Positions 11,124-22,595 of a stretch of DNA of 64,000 nt are shown piece after piece (the first letter of the stretch is position 1; each line of letters begins with the position of its first letter). Location of the stretch: positions 19,062 to 83,061 of the forward strand of contig LXGT01000118.1 in the NCBI GenBank assembly GCA_001640655.1, written 5' to 3'. The notes under the pieces are model-generated. The model saw only the letters and a program-made list of their open reading frames with translations. It did no database searches and was not told the DNA's origin. The translations under genes and the position numbers were made by a program. The stretch comes from Endoconidiophora laricicola. Its lineage: Eukaryota > Ascomycota > Sordariomycetes > Microascales > Ceratocystidaceae.

Positions 11124-13085
11124 TTAGTAATATAGTACCGGTAGATCTTCCTGAGGTTCTTTCCTAGTTTTTCTGCGCTTTTTGGGACTTGCCCTGCGTT
11201 CATTTTTATCTTGTCCTCTCCAGCCACGCTTTAGCCTAAATGGCTTCAAGAAGCCATCGACATGGACACCACCATCCATTTCATCCTCGCTGTCTTCTTC
11301 AGCACCAAAATCCTCTTCATTTTCCGTGTCTGTGGCGAAGCCCATTGAGGCTATGTCTGACGCACCGGGGGTACCTGCTCTACGCATCCTCACTGTTGCT
11401 GTTGTAGTTTCGGTGGACTGCGAGTTTGAGCGAGATCTGCGGGGTGGCGGTGGCGGCGGCGTCATGTTGTGCATCTCGATCAGATGGCGCTTGTAGTTGT
11501 AGAACTTGTTGAAGCCACGGGTTGTGCGTGGACAGCCGAGTATAGGGCAACAACGTATCTTGACACCCGATGCCGCGGATGTAGACCGTGTCGAGTGGCG
11601 CAGTGCGAGAAGGTTATATTGTTCTTCAGCGGCGGCGGCGGCAGCCGTGACTTCTGCATCGAGATCCGCATGCCGCAACGATCCAGGACGCGGGACGATG
11701 GTCACACTGCTGGGTTTGGCAGTGGATGGCGCTTCGGATAGCGTGCTGAGGGTGATAGGGGCATCGAAGAGGTCGGAGCAGCGCTGGGCAGTGCGCTGGA
11801 GGACAGTGGGAGAAAAGCCGGCGTGGGCCGCGGCGAAGATGATAGCGCGCCAGTCGTGGAGGGCCCAGCGACCGGCCCATTCGCCGCGATGCTGTATACG
11901 CTGGGCGTTGGTGTAAGGCGTGACAGTGCGCTTCTTTGCCTTGGAAATCTCCTTTGGTATGGCTTGTGTAGATGGAATATGAAACAAAGGCCCTGTGAAT
12001 TGTAGCTGTGAATCGATATACGATGTGTCTTTCTGAGTCTGCTGCGATTCTATTGCATTGATAGTCATTGATTGTTCAGTGACTGTGGTAAGAGCTGATG
12101 CTTTAGCTCGTGCCAGTGTTTTTGTCCGAGGCTTTGAGGCATCATTTTCGGAGTCGGAGCTTTGCGTGTCATACATGAAAGAGGACATAGCGACTCGACA
12201 GTTGTGCAACACACGCAGCAAATTGTCAGTTTGGCTTAGTATATGGTGGACGCTAGGCTGTAGAAGGCGGGCAGAGACATCATCGTCTGCCGAGACAACT
12301 GTTTCATACTGAGGAGAACGTCGCTGGATCTTCGGAGAAGAATTTATGCTGAATTCGTCATCATCTTCGTTTTCAGACTCATGGTCACTTCTGGATTCGC
12401 TGTCATAATCTTCCCCTTCGGTATCGGCATCATGGGCTGCATCTGCTTCAGACAAATCGGGGTCTTCGATGCTAGCCTGCAGCCCATTAGTTTGTCGAAG
12501 TCGTCTATAAAAGCGCTCTTTGCTGATGCGCAGAATAGACGCTGTGATTTCATCGCGAACTGTAATTCGAGGATTTCGGGCATCAGGGCGACGCAACACA
12601 TATTTCTCATCTGCTATATTGCCTTTGTAGATGCCCATGAAGTCATCAGCAGGCAAGTTCTCTGGCCTCAATGGCCAGGCCGTCCACCTCTGGGGTGGGA
12701 CATACGTATCGCTTATGATGGCTTCATCATCAGAGTCCTGGAATACGCTGGTTAGCTAATTGCTTGCCGTATATGAGTAAGAAAGAGAACGGACTGGAAA
12801 GGTTTGCGCCGCTGTACTAGTTTCCTGCTGTCTCTTGCGAAGCTTAGCGCGGGCCGCTTGGCCGTTTCGTCTTAGCACATGGACATTGAATAATTGAACG
12901 CTTAGATCTTGGTCGCGCTGACGATTAAGCGAGCTCACAAGATTGCGCTCATCGGCGGTGAATCCGCGCCATGATGAGAGGGGGCCTTTCCATCTATTTG
13001 GCCGCGCCTCATCGCCAGAATTCTGTGGCCGCGGCGATGGAAGCGGCGGAGGAGAACTTTGGCTGCTTTGTTCGCTATCTGCCAT
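11124..13085 (-). CDS. RRN9: RRN9-domain RNA polymerase I initiation factor
   Basis: Minus-strand exons 13085-12795 and 12737-11124 give 634 residues. The N-terminal exon contains NRWKGPLSSWRGFTADERN, then RDQDLSVQLFNVHVLRR, the RRN9-domain pattern (aromatic-GP-x-W, then DLS-x-x-L-[FY]-N). Splicing adds QRWTAWPLRPENLP, the second conserved block. The rest is acidic and low complexity, with a C-terminal C2H2 finger (C-x4-C-x12-H-x4-H, CCPILGCPRTTRG onward) and a basic tail. In budding yeast Rrn9 is part of the upstream activating factor that recruits Pol I to rDNA. The donor reads GTCCGT, fitting only the loose GTNNGT pattern; the branch CTAAC and acceptor TTCCAG are good, and no other nearby choice keeps the frame. 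The next gene on the same strand is NOP7, also a ribosome biogenesis gene, 527 bases away. Confidence 0.75.
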
Positions 13086-13612
13086 TTTATCATTAGTGAG
13101 ATATATCGGACACAGAAAGTGCTGGAATCGAGGTGGAGAAGATTGAAGAAGACAAGAGACCTTGATGATGCTTATGATGCTTTGCTTCCAGGGTTGATGG
13201 AAATCAGATGACTAAGCCCGCTAAATTTTGTTAGTTGACATTTTGTACATAGTAGCGAGTAAAAAGTTTCACGAGCAATCATATGGCAAGAATTACTAGA
13301 ATATCGTTTATAAATGGTAATAACTATCATAAGTACAGCCACAAGAATCTAGTTGCAGTTTTGATATACACCAAGTATTCATGCCCAGAACGCCTTGTTA
13401 TTAACAGATCCCAAGTATATAATACCACTTTTACGTAGCCATCAAGCAAGCATAACTAAACTAAATTAACAAGAACAAGAACAACCTCGAAACGTCAATG
13501 TCAATAATGTTTGAATATAAATCAAAGCACCCTTTTGATAGCCAATATTGAAAAATAAAAAAGACTACGGCTACTATGACTGTTAAGACGCCATGGTGTA
13601 ACACCGTCTACT
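13086..13612. other. Spacer between NOP7 stop and RRN9 start
   Basis: This AT-rich stretch holds the RRN9 promoter and the NOP7 3' untranslated region, both read on the minus strand. No open frame of note, no tRNA, no clear TATA box. Confidence 0.5.
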
Positions 13613-15553
13613 TTACGCCTTGGCCTTATTTTGTTGCTGCTCCTTTTCCATCTTTCTCCGCTTGGTGCGCAGCTTTTGGTCTTCCGAGCTCTTCTTGGTG
13701 TTGGTGTACACCATCTGCTCGTATAGCTTGCGCTTCTTCTTGCTCATCATACCCATGGCACGCTCCTTCTCTTCGGCCTCGTCCTTAGCCTTGCGGGCCA
13801 GGTCTTTGCGGGCTTGCAGGCGGGCCTTCTCCTTGGGGGTAGCGACGGCCTTGTCCTTACTACGGACGCTATCGCCGCGCAACTCAGCCTCAAGCTCGGC
13901 CTGGCGGTCATCAACATTGTCTCCAACGTTCTCCTCGACCTCCTCCTCCTCCTTCTCCTCGTCGACATCCTCGTCATCAGAAAGGCTCTCGAGATCCCCG
14001 TCTTCCTCCTCATCACTGACCAGAGCCTCAACCTCAGTTTGCTGATCGGCTAGAGGGATAGTGGGGTCGTAACGGCCAGCCTCGGGCTGGACGAAGGGAC
14101 TCAAGTGAGGAGGCAACTGGGTGCCAGGAGCATACTGGTCGGGAGACTTGAGCTCCTCGTCGTTGATGCAATCCCAGATCCACTGGGGCTGGACGTACAC
14201 ACGGCCAGGCACACGGCGGTTGACAGCTAGCTTTTGGGAAGTCTGATTGTCTTCGGTGTTCTCCATATCAGTGTCTTCCTCAGCCTGGACTTGTATCGGC
14301 GGTCTGTCAACAATCTGGTGAGTGATGGAGGGGTCATTCTCGTTGCTCGTGAAAGCACCCTCGCCCAAAACAGAATCCCATCCTATCCGCTTGCAACCAA
14401 AGGCACGCAGAATAAACTCAATGGGCTGGCGGGGGGTCTCACGGGAAAGATAGAAGGTCATGTTGGCAAACAGCGTTGACGGATCGTTGCTACTGTATGA
14501 TGGCTGAGGAAGAACATCACCGCCGGCAACAACTGGCTCGAACTTGTCAATGGCGTTGGAGTTCTCAGTCTCAGCAACCTCAGTTTCAGCAATGGCCTCC
14601 TCGCCGTTGGAAGCGGCTTTGAGATCCTTGACCACGGCGTTCACGGCAGCTTGAGTCTTAGGGTCGACCTTGTGCTCAACAGTGGCAGTCTCTGTGATTT
14701 GATGAGTCTCTTCAACAACACCACGGCCCTCCAGGGTGAAGGCACCCAGTTCAGCGGACTGGTTGTCCTTGGTCTGGTCAAATTTGGGAGGGTAGCGCAG
14801 ACCCTGCTTGGTGTATAGACGGAAGTTGACAAAGGTTAGGAGGGTAATATAGAACTCAACGAAAGTTCCCATGATGCGGTAATCGACGTCAGCAGTCACA
14901 CGCTGGTTAAACTTGTAGGGAACCAGCCACAGAATGTCTTCACCGTTGATGCTAGCTTGGTAGTAGATGCCCTTGATGGATAGGAAGGACTTGCGCAAGC
15001 TGTGCGAAGTGATGCAGTAGTGCTGAAATTCCAAGCACAGGCGCTCACAACGGGCGATGACTTTGGCAGGAACACTGTCAGTAGATGGCAAGTTGGCAAA
15101 CAAGAACAGCATTGACAGGCAGTCGTCTAGATCGCGCAGAGCATCGTTGAAAGTCGGGTATCTCTCGCGGATGACATGGTCTAGCGTGAAGCGGGCCTTG
15201 CCAGTCGAATCCGGACGGTTGGTGTTGTCGTCCAGGCGCTTTGCATCATTGACATCACCACGGCCCAGAGCCTTGGAAATCTTCTTTTCCAGGGCCTTGA
15301 GGTCTCGGAACTTCTGGATCAGAGGTTCATGTAGCAGGTACTGAATGTCCTTAGCGTAGTAGAATGTGGTCGAGTAGGTGGATGACTTATTAGCCTTTTT
15401 TCTGTTGCGAGGCTCGCGCGGGAAGATTCCCTTCCAGATGCAGAGCTTGCGGAAGTCGGCAAGCGACAGCTGCAACTTCTTGAGAGCCTGGTTGCGAGTG
15501 ATATAGTTCTTGGCCGCGCCGGCCTTGCCCTTCTTCTTAATGCGAGGAGGCAT
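13613..15553 (-). CDS. NOP7: Pescadillo homologue (Nop7), ribosome biogenesis
   Basis: Single exon, 646 residues. The N-terminal pescadillo domain is unmistakable: NYITRNQALKKLQLSLADF, RKLCIWKGIFPREPRNRKK, KDIQYLLHEPLI, FRDLKALEKKI. This is followed by RYPTFNDALRDLDDCLSMLFLFA and FLSIKGIYYQA. A BRCT domain spans about 358-475 and keeps the tryptophan of QPQWIWDCIN (W460). The C-terminal third is an acidic Glu/Asp block followed by a highly basic coiled coil and nuclear localisation sequence. Nop7 acts with Erb1 and Ytm1 in the nucleolus to process 27S pre-rRNA and mature the 60S subunit. Length fits the family (about 580-680). The start codon is the first in the frame and lies directly before the conserved PPRIKKKGKAGAAKNY opening. 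It is divergent from the PIG-U gene. Confidence 0.97.
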   Translation of the reverse strand: MPPRIKKKGKAGAAKNYITRNQALKKLQLSLADFRKLCIWKGIFPREPRNRKKANKSSTYSTTFYYAKDIQYLLHEPLIQKFRDLKALEKKISKALGRGDVNDAKRLDDNTNRPDSTGKARFTLDHVIRERYPTFNDALRDLDDCLSMLFLFANLPSTDSVPAKVIARCERLCLEFQHYCITSHSLRKSFLSIKGIYYQASINGEDILWLVPYKFNQRVTADVDYRIMGTFVEFYITLLTFVNFRLYTKQGLRYPPKFDQTKDNQSAELGAFTLEGRGVVEETHQITETATVEHKVDPKTQAAVNAVVKDLKAASNGEEAIAETEVAETENSNAIDKFEPVVAGGDVLPQPSYSSNDPSTLFANMTFYLSRETPRQPIEFILRAFGCKRIGWDSVLGEGAFTSNENDPSITHQIVDRPPIQVQAEEDTDMENTEDNQTSQKLAVNRRVPGRVYVQPQWIWDCINDEELKSPDQYAPGTQLPPHLSPFVQPEAGRYDPTIPLADQQTEVEALVSDEEEDGDLESLSDDEDVDEEKEEEEVEENVGDNVDDRQAELEAELRGDSVRSKDKAVATPKEKARLQARKDLARKAKDEAEEKERAMGMMSKKKRKLYEQMVYTNTKKSSEDQKLRTKRRKMEKEQQQNKAKA

Positions 15554-16361
15554 ACTGACAACTGAACTGAGCCGGAAGGGGCTAATTTGATTGTGCTAAG
15601 AAAGAAAGAAAGGGGAATGCGCTGGTGTGCGTGGAAGAATTGTGTTCGTGATAGTTATAAGTTGGTGGGGCCCTTTTACACAGTGGTCGTTCAGAATATT
15701 GACCTCTGAAAAAAAAAAGTTGAACTTTTTTCCTTAGCTTATTCTGCCAGAGCTGACCGCCCCGAGATAAGGCCCGATTTGGGTCTAGCGTAGCTCTTAT
15801 CGTTAACATCGCTTCGATGTTATCCACCACTCTGACGGCTTGTAGCGACAGGCGCTTCTTCCTGCTATCTCAGGGCACCATACACTATAGTGCACGAAAT
15901 ACAGGTGGTAATTTACTCTCAATTCAATACTGGCGCTGTTCAGCCGCTACGACTGGCAGGTTTCACAGGCGCCAGGGAGGCAAGTTCCAAAGTGGACACC
16001 TTCACTCGACGAATTGAAGCTCTATTGAAAATAAGCTTGCTGTGTTTTGCTTACCCAGCTTCACTACGTCGCGTTTCTAGGATCTTGTCGCTTCATTCTC
16101 ATCGCCCTGTATCTACTTCTCAGCCTAGTTTACAGCTCGCGCTTCTTCGCACGGTTTGGCGAGGATCTTCACCTTTCTTTTGTTTGCTTTCTCTGACGCT
16201 CTCGACCCGTCTTCTTTGGAAACTCCCCGCAACAGATCTCAGCAAACGCGGCCTTTTGGCGCCCTAGACGAACAAACCCATCGATCGTTGCTTGCCTCTT
16301 CTGCCTCTCGACCATTGCCCGCATATAGAGCGCATACAGAAGCGCATACAATGTCCTTAAC
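15554..16361. promoter_or_regulatory. Shared upstream region of NOP7 and PIG-U
   Basis: These 808 bases lie between two divergent starts. Near the NOP7 side is an A-rich/T-rich pair around 15710-15732 resembling the AAAAWTTTT (RRPE-like) context. At 16098-16105 the minus strand reads GCGATGAG. The half facing PIG-U is pyrimidine-rich, as in many fungal leaders. Short frames here are not convincing. Confidence 0.45.
16098..16105 (-). promoter_or_regulatory. PAC-like element GCGATGAG upstream of NOP7
   Basis: Exact match to the PAC box known upstream of yeast ribosome-biogenesis and Pol I/III genes. It lies 545 bases from the NOP7 start and 257 from the PIG-U start. That is rather far from NOP7, and an 8-base match in about 800 bases on both strands can occur by chance a few percent of the time. 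Confidence 0.25.
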
Positions 16362-17831
16362 ATGGACCATCCGATGATGTCGTCAAAACGCTCGCAGACG
16401 ACCGTCTATGTCGTTGCCGCAATCGCTCGCCTAGTCCTGATTCTGGCCTTTCCTACGCTACCCCGTCTGCTCATCAGCAGAGTTGAAATATCAACTCCCA
16501 TCACAAGCTTCAAGAGATGTAGGCGCAATATATTCACAGCGCGGTACTAGACGGCATTGTGGACTCCAGCTCGGATCCAAAGTACCGGGTGGATTTCCCG
16601 TGCCTACCTACCTACCATGATACTCATGTTGCTAACGTCATGTCTGCAGTGCAAGAGGGACTCTTCCTATATAACCACAATGTCTCGCCATACGACGGTG
16701 GCGTCTATCACCAGGCCCCATTACTGCTGCCTTTGTTTGGATTATTGCCAGATAGCGATTCCTGGCCCATCTTTACCAATTTGCTCTACATTACAGTTGA
16801 TATTCTAAGCGCCAATGCTATACGACGAATTGCTGATTCGGGCGAGGCTGGATCTTCCAAGTCCTTTTCTTCTCCCCGCAGAGAACGTCGTTGGAGTGGC
16901 TCTGTCGTTGCTGCGCTGTAAGTTGTTTTGCGCTCTGCAAAGATATGTAGCTCCGTTACTAATATAGACAAGCTATCTTCTGAGCCCATTCACGATTGTA
17001 TCGTGCCTAGGACGTTCCACTGGTGTCTTTTCCACATGCGCTATCCTCCATGCCATAGCTAAAGCCATTGAGGGCGCGCCTATCTCGGCTATGATCGCCT
17101 TGACCTTCGCCTCATATCTCTCCATGTATCCTATCTTGTTAGCACCCCCGCTGCTAATATTATGCTACGATCGCCAAGTAGCCTCGCGCCGCATCGAGTC
17201 AGCGTCTAACTTCACAGCTAGAGGTGTCGGTGCCTTTGCTGGCACAGGGGCGTTTCTCATGGTGATATCATACCTAATATGCGATTGCTCGTGGGAGTTC
17301 CTAGGTAGCACATACGGAGTTCAGCTTACATTGTCTGACTTGGCGCCTAATGTCGGCCTTTGGTGGTATTTCTTCATTGAAATGTTCGATCCATTCCGCA
17401 ACTTCTTCCTTGCTGTCTTTTGGTTACACCTCTCATCATATGTGCCCGGATTATCGATCCGCATGCGCTCACAACCACTCATGGTTATCACGCTTTTGCT
17501 GGGTATCTTCTCAATATTCAAACCGTATACGTCGATCGCAGATGCTAGCCTTTTCTTAGCTTTGGTGCCTCTGTACCGTCACATATTCCCTCTAATGCGG
17601 TACTCATTTGTCACCGCGTCTGTCATATTGTATTCTACCTTTATGGGCCCTGCGTTTTACCATTTATGGATATATGCAGGCAGCGGAAACGCCAACTTCT
17701 TCTACGCTATCACGCTTGTGTGGAACCTGGGACAGAGTCTAATAGTCTCTGATTTGGCCTTTGCTTGTCTTCGTGACGAGTGGGAGGTAACCCGGCCTGA
17801 CTTAAGAGGGAAGGAGATTCGGCTGATCTAG
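16362..17831 (+). CDS. GAB1: GPI transamidase subunit PIG-U / Gab1
   Basis: Exons 16362-16518, 16650-16917 and 16973-17831 give 427 residues, matching the family (human about 435). The joins restore conserved blocks: VEISTPITSFKR plus LQEGLFLYNHNVSPYDGG plus VYHQAPLLLPLF, and AALYLLSPFTIVSCLGRSTG. The protein is strongly hydrophobic with about eight membrane segments, consistent with an ER polytopic protein. PIG-U/Gab1 is a subunit of the GPI transamidase, thought to help hold the lipid substrate while Gpi8 transfers the anchor to proteins. Intron 1 (GTAGGC to CTGCAG, 131 bases) is partly open in one frame, so the second exon could be misread as starting earlier; the family alignment forces the splice. 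Intron 2 is 55 bases (GTAAGT, TACTAAT). The start is the first ATG in frame. Confidence 0.92.
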
Positions 17832-20542
17832 TCCATCGGCCAATCTAGTCATCAGGATGTAGACGGTCGGTGGAGCGACATTGTCGATCAGCATTGAATG
17901 TGTCCGTAGTTCGGCACAGCTGACCTGAAGAGCGCCGTGTCTCGATTATATTGCATATAGATTTGTTTCATGATTATATTGATATAAGAAAGAAAAAAAC
18001 TGCTGCTCAACTACTATATGTCGATTATGGTGTCGCTGAACCTCTCGTAGACTGAAGCTAGCATGGCTTGAGTAACTGATTTGACTTTTGTCTCATTCAT
18101 ACTTCCATATGTACATTGATTCCACATGATTTTCGTAGTCTGCACCGTTCGTGACTAGATTGAGCTTGAGCATACCTACATACATTTGAAGACTCGGATG
18201 TCTTTCTGATCTGGACATCTGATATCACTACAACGAACATACCATACGTTGCTTCCTTCGGCTCAAGATCTTAGTGACAAGAATTGGTACAAATTGGCCC
18301 TTAGTTTTCGCGCTATTTTCATTATACCATAACGTAAAATTTCAAGGAAAATTTCCATCTAATTTAGCGCCCAGCCCGTGTTTCGAGTGGAGTGGTGATA
18401 TAATTTCTTTATCAATCAGTAGATGTAAATTTGGCCCACATTTTTGGCTGGACCGAGCAAGTCAGCTAGTATAACCGAAACTTAGATCCATGAACTGCTG
18501 GACTTTTTTTCACTAATGGACTTACAATAAACCAAGATGGGAAAGAAAAAACCATAGGCATGGCGTATAGTAATGTTATTGCCCGCTAAAGTAGCAAAAG
18601 CTCGACGAGACGATATACAAAAAGGAGGCGGGGGATAGAGGTACGGCCGAAGCATTCTCATCCCACTTATCATGATCCATTAATAAATGGGAATACATAT
18701 AAAGAGAACGAAGAAGAAAATAGATGCGGCCCAAGATACTATGCTACTTGCAGGATGTTATGTGTGGCAATTAAATACCTTAGTAAAACTCTGCATCGTT
18801 TGCATGATCTTCCGTCGGTCAGACGCAGACAAAGCATCGATACTGTAATACGTACGCAGTGACGCTTATAGCTTGGAGCCGCAGTTTATGGTTTGCATGA
18901 TAGTTGATTATTCCTGCATATCTACACCATTACACGATTCTTGTTTATGCACTTTAAGCTGAGCCCTTCATTCATATGTCCACACTTCTGCTAGCGCCAT
19001 CTTGAACCAACAGATTCCAGGGTCTCATCTTCTCAGTAGATGGAATGAATCAACAGCTGAATTGGGGGTTTGGCATCCCCGTAGCACACACTAGTGTATC
19101 CTTTTGAAACACACCTCGGTGTTTATTTGTTTATGGCCAACCAATGATGGATGGAGCCAATCTGCCACTGACACGGAGCTCTCTAAGTCCACCAGATAGA
19201 GATAACCATTGCGCAGATCCGAGCCACCCTAACAAACTAATCGGTACTGAGAGCCAACATATAATGTGTGTATTATATGATAATGCATGACCTAATCAAT
19301 CTGGAAATGTGAACGAGAATAGAAGTAGCCAAATGCATGCTGGTTTAGGAAAGTCGCCGCTGGATACAGGTGTGACTTGGCAAATAGTTGCTCCCTGTTG
19401 TGTATCACATCATGAATAGTAAAAACGACAGAAACAACAATAGCAACGAAGGCCGAGACCGGCCTAATGTTTTTGCCAGACGAAATGAAAAGCTGGCTTC
19501 TTCAATCTGTATTAATAAGTATGGGCCTGGATCAACAATGATATCATCATGCGCCGAGTAAAGATCCTCCATCATTGGGCATCCAGCGTCAATACATGTA
19601 TAATTATATGATGTGTACCTGATATATAGATCGCATGCATCTGTTGGTTCAAACTTAATAAAGATACACAACATGCATTGTCGAGATCCTCAAATCGGAG
19701 ACAGACAAAGATTTGCCATTGCCGCTGGCAAAGACAATGTGGCCAAAAAAAAACACTTGCGTGAGACGAGGGACATAGCAGCACCAGAATTGTATGATAC
19801 GCTCACTCTTCTATATGTCTAAATTGTAATATAGTACAATCATATATGTACTGTAACACTGCAAGATAGGTTTCTTGTGCGCAACCGAGAAGCAACATGG
19901 CCAGCCAAGCTGCATCGGCTGGCCACGAATGCGGTCAATCCGATGAACGGGTAAGCTTAAGCAAAAGAAAGGAGAGGCGGAGAGGACGCGCAACAAAGAA
20001 GCAGCGATACAAGCTCTCGTATAGTCAGAGCGCTACCAGGTGTCTTCCAAGAACATGGCTGCTAGGTTATCTATCATGGCATACATTAAGTATTTTTGTG
20101 ATGTGTTAGGATCGCCGATAGTAAGTACTTGATAGCATGATGCTCACCGCCGTTCCGTGACGGATGAGAGAGTACAAAGAAACGAGTGTGGGAAGGGAAC
20201 AACAGAGCCGTTGTTTGTTACGGGACCGCGGTACAGGCGGCACTAACTTAGCAAAACGAAACAATAATAGCTGGTGAGGCAGAAAACAACGGCTTGGTGA
20301 TGATGGCATCATGAGTATGACATGGCAGGAACCAAAGTCCCGAGGAAGTAGAGGAGCTGAGGCAAAACGTCGAGATATGCATTCATATACTTTAGCCATG
20401 TGAAGGTTAAGACACATGTAACTAATACGATTTAGACGGTAATGTAGTAGATCATGATAGAGCCGCCCATCAATTATTCGCCCTATCATAACAGACAGAA
20501 GAAGCTTGGCCACCTATAAGTTACCACTATAAACATCTAGCC

Positions 20543-20662
20543 CAGGGTAAAAAAACACGGTAGACCCCATTTAGCGAAGCCCACCCACCAGTATCAGGGG
20601 GAGTTGTATGGTTCGCTAAACACACGGCTTAAGTGGATCTTACAGGCGGTTTAGTGGAGCCC
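20543..20662. repeat. MITE-like remnant with short inverted and direct repeats
   Basis: TTTAGCGAA at 20570-20578 and its exact reverse complement TTCGCTAAA at 20612-20620 form a 9-base inverted repeat with a 33-base spacer. A third copy, TTTAGTGGAGCCC at 20650-20662, matches TTTAGCGAAGCCC at 20570-20582 in 11 of 13 positions. Such nested subterminal repeats are common at the ends of pogo/Tc1-type fungal DNA elements. No transposase frame and no clean target-site duplication is visible, so this is at most a short non-autonomous or solo-end remnant. Confidence 0.35.
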
Positions 20663-21716
20663 TAGCAAGCTAGTGATTGGGTGGATATAGAGAACGTAAT
20701 ACTGATTTGCTTTTATTCGAAGTTACTCAAAGAAATGAAGCTAACTAGCAAATTAAATTAAAGAACGGCAGTAAAATGCTCCCTTTTGTATTTTGTGCAC
20801 AACAATGAAGCGGCTGGCCAATGCTAGTCAAAAAATGCTGACTATATGTGCGAGCTTCTCTGTGATTTTCAAGACATGTCTGCCGCCTTGCGCCCCATGT
20901 TTTCTTTGTTTCTTTGTTGTTAAGAGGGGGGAACAGCCGAAGCTACTAACTAATAATGCTACGTTTACTACAGCTTAGTAGCACTTAGGAAATTCAATGA
21001 TAAGGGCTTGCATTCATCCTGTTGGCTCCTTGTACGATCCGCTGCGAGGCGTGCGTCACATCTGCTGTCTTGTCCGAATTCTATAGTTGTGCATGCCTTG
21101 CTTTCCATCGGTACCGGCTTATGTGTCTGTTCGCGTGCTCTGTATCCCATGTTCTCCCATGCAAGTCAGGCCCAAACACTGCTGTTAGCCAGTAGCGATT
21201 TAAAGCGGTAGTGCGTATGTTTCCTACCAGCAGAAAGTTAGTGCAGCCAGTTATTAAGTGTGCCTTTGACAATTGTTTGTAAGTTGGGTTGTGGCTGATG
21301 TACTGATGCGTTGCTTTTTCTTTTTCATTTTTTTTTTTTCATTACTCGATTATAATTCACTGCTTACTCAGGCCACCAGAGCCAGTGCTTGCCATCCCCT
21401 GTCATAGCAAACACTTTATATTGGCTAGTATTCGTAGCATGAGGACCAAGTACTGTCAGGGCTATCTGTGCACTATAAGTCACTAAAGGCTAGCTTAGTG
21501 GCTGCCTGTCACATAGTAGTAGCAGGAAGAACTCCAGGTTGTGCAATAACCTACACTAAATCCTGCCTCTCCTGAATTTGATTTTGTATATGAAAATTTT
21601 ATCCTCAGATTTGCCGGTGTTGTCTTTCCAACTCTAACTTCAAGAGGCAGTATAAAGATTATCAACAGGTTTTGTTTATGTTTATTCCTTTCTCTCCTCC
21701 TCGTCACTCACTTTTC

Positions 21717-21722
21717 TATAAA
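21717..21722 (+). promoter_or_regulatory. Possible TATA box of HMG-CoA reductase
   Basis: TATAAA occurs here, just before the pyrimidine-rich stretch, about 875 bases upstream of the chosen start. It implies a long leader, consistent with the GTAAGT donor at 21950. One six-base word is weak evidence. Confidence 0.25.
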
Positions 21723-22595
21723 CTCTACGTCAAGCGCTCGTTTTTCTTTTGACAAAAGCAGTGAAAATCGCCAATATCTTGTCTTCGTTTGCCACGCTGC
21801 TTTACGCCTCATCAGCCTTGTTGCGACAGTCTCCGTCAACTTTATCGACTTGTTCCACAACCCTTGACTTGGTGTGTGAGCGTCCATCGAAGAATACTGG
21901 GACTGTTATTTCATGAGCCAGACTCAAGCTCTCCGGCCCTCGGGCGAGGTAAGTCAAACTTGCGCCCTACTATCTCACCTTTCCCATCCCCATAAATCTC
22001 TAAGCACAGCTTACAGGATATGCCTGGCTGTTGTTGAATTCCTTTTGTCGTGCCTCCCCCCTGTCCGGCCTCATCCTTCTAAATGTGAGTTGGGTGACGG
22101 GGTCTGTTCGAGGAATTATAACTGCCGTCCACATTCCAGTTCTGTGTTCTGACTTAATTCTCCACCAAAGACATCTTAGAATTTCACCTAATCTTGCCAC
22201 GGCTTCTTCAAACGCCTTTCATCTGCCAACACGTTGACTGTCAGCCGTGTGACGACATTGCCAATTTTGTAAGCGGTTTCCTCCCTACTTTCCTATTTAA
22301 CTTCCTTTGTGTTGGCTATTTGGCCAGTTATCTGTTGTTTCTTTGAAAGCCTTGATGCTGTTGGTTGCTGGTACGCTATTGGGACAAGGAGGCATAGTTT
22401 AGCATGCCAAGTTTTGAGCTATAACATCAAACACATGGAAAGGACAATAAATATTCTTACTTGCCGAGAGGCGGCTCTTCTGTCATCAGCCCGTCGAGCA
22501 TATATGGCGACGGCATCTGCTTCATCGGGATTTTTGACTCACCTGGTTGAGCAAACTCTATGACACTAGTTCCTCGACCAAACATCTTTTTCACT

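Larger units (their letters stand above)
17832..22595. other. 4.8 kb gene-free interval before HMG-CoA reductase
   Basis: No frame longer than about 135 codons and none with family similarity. The left part is the PIG-U 3' end. Around 20543-20662 there is a cluster of related inverted and direct repeats, listed separately. A T12 run lies at 21328-21339. From about 21700 the sequence becomes pyrimidine-rich and is probably the promoter and leader of HMG-CoA reductase. A TATAAA at 21717 and a GTAAGT donor at 21950 after a short frame starting at ATG 21913 suggest a 5' leader intron. An unannotated noncoding RNA would not be visible this way. Confidence 0.55.

Noticed and set aside
15890..16267. 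125-codon frame upstream of PIG-U
   Set aside because: Lies in the leader of PIG-U, pyrimidine-rich, no similarity; could at most be a uORF.
20106..20513. 135-codon minus-strand frame in the gene-free interval
   Set aside because: No similarity and many rare codon choices; length is within chance for this composition.
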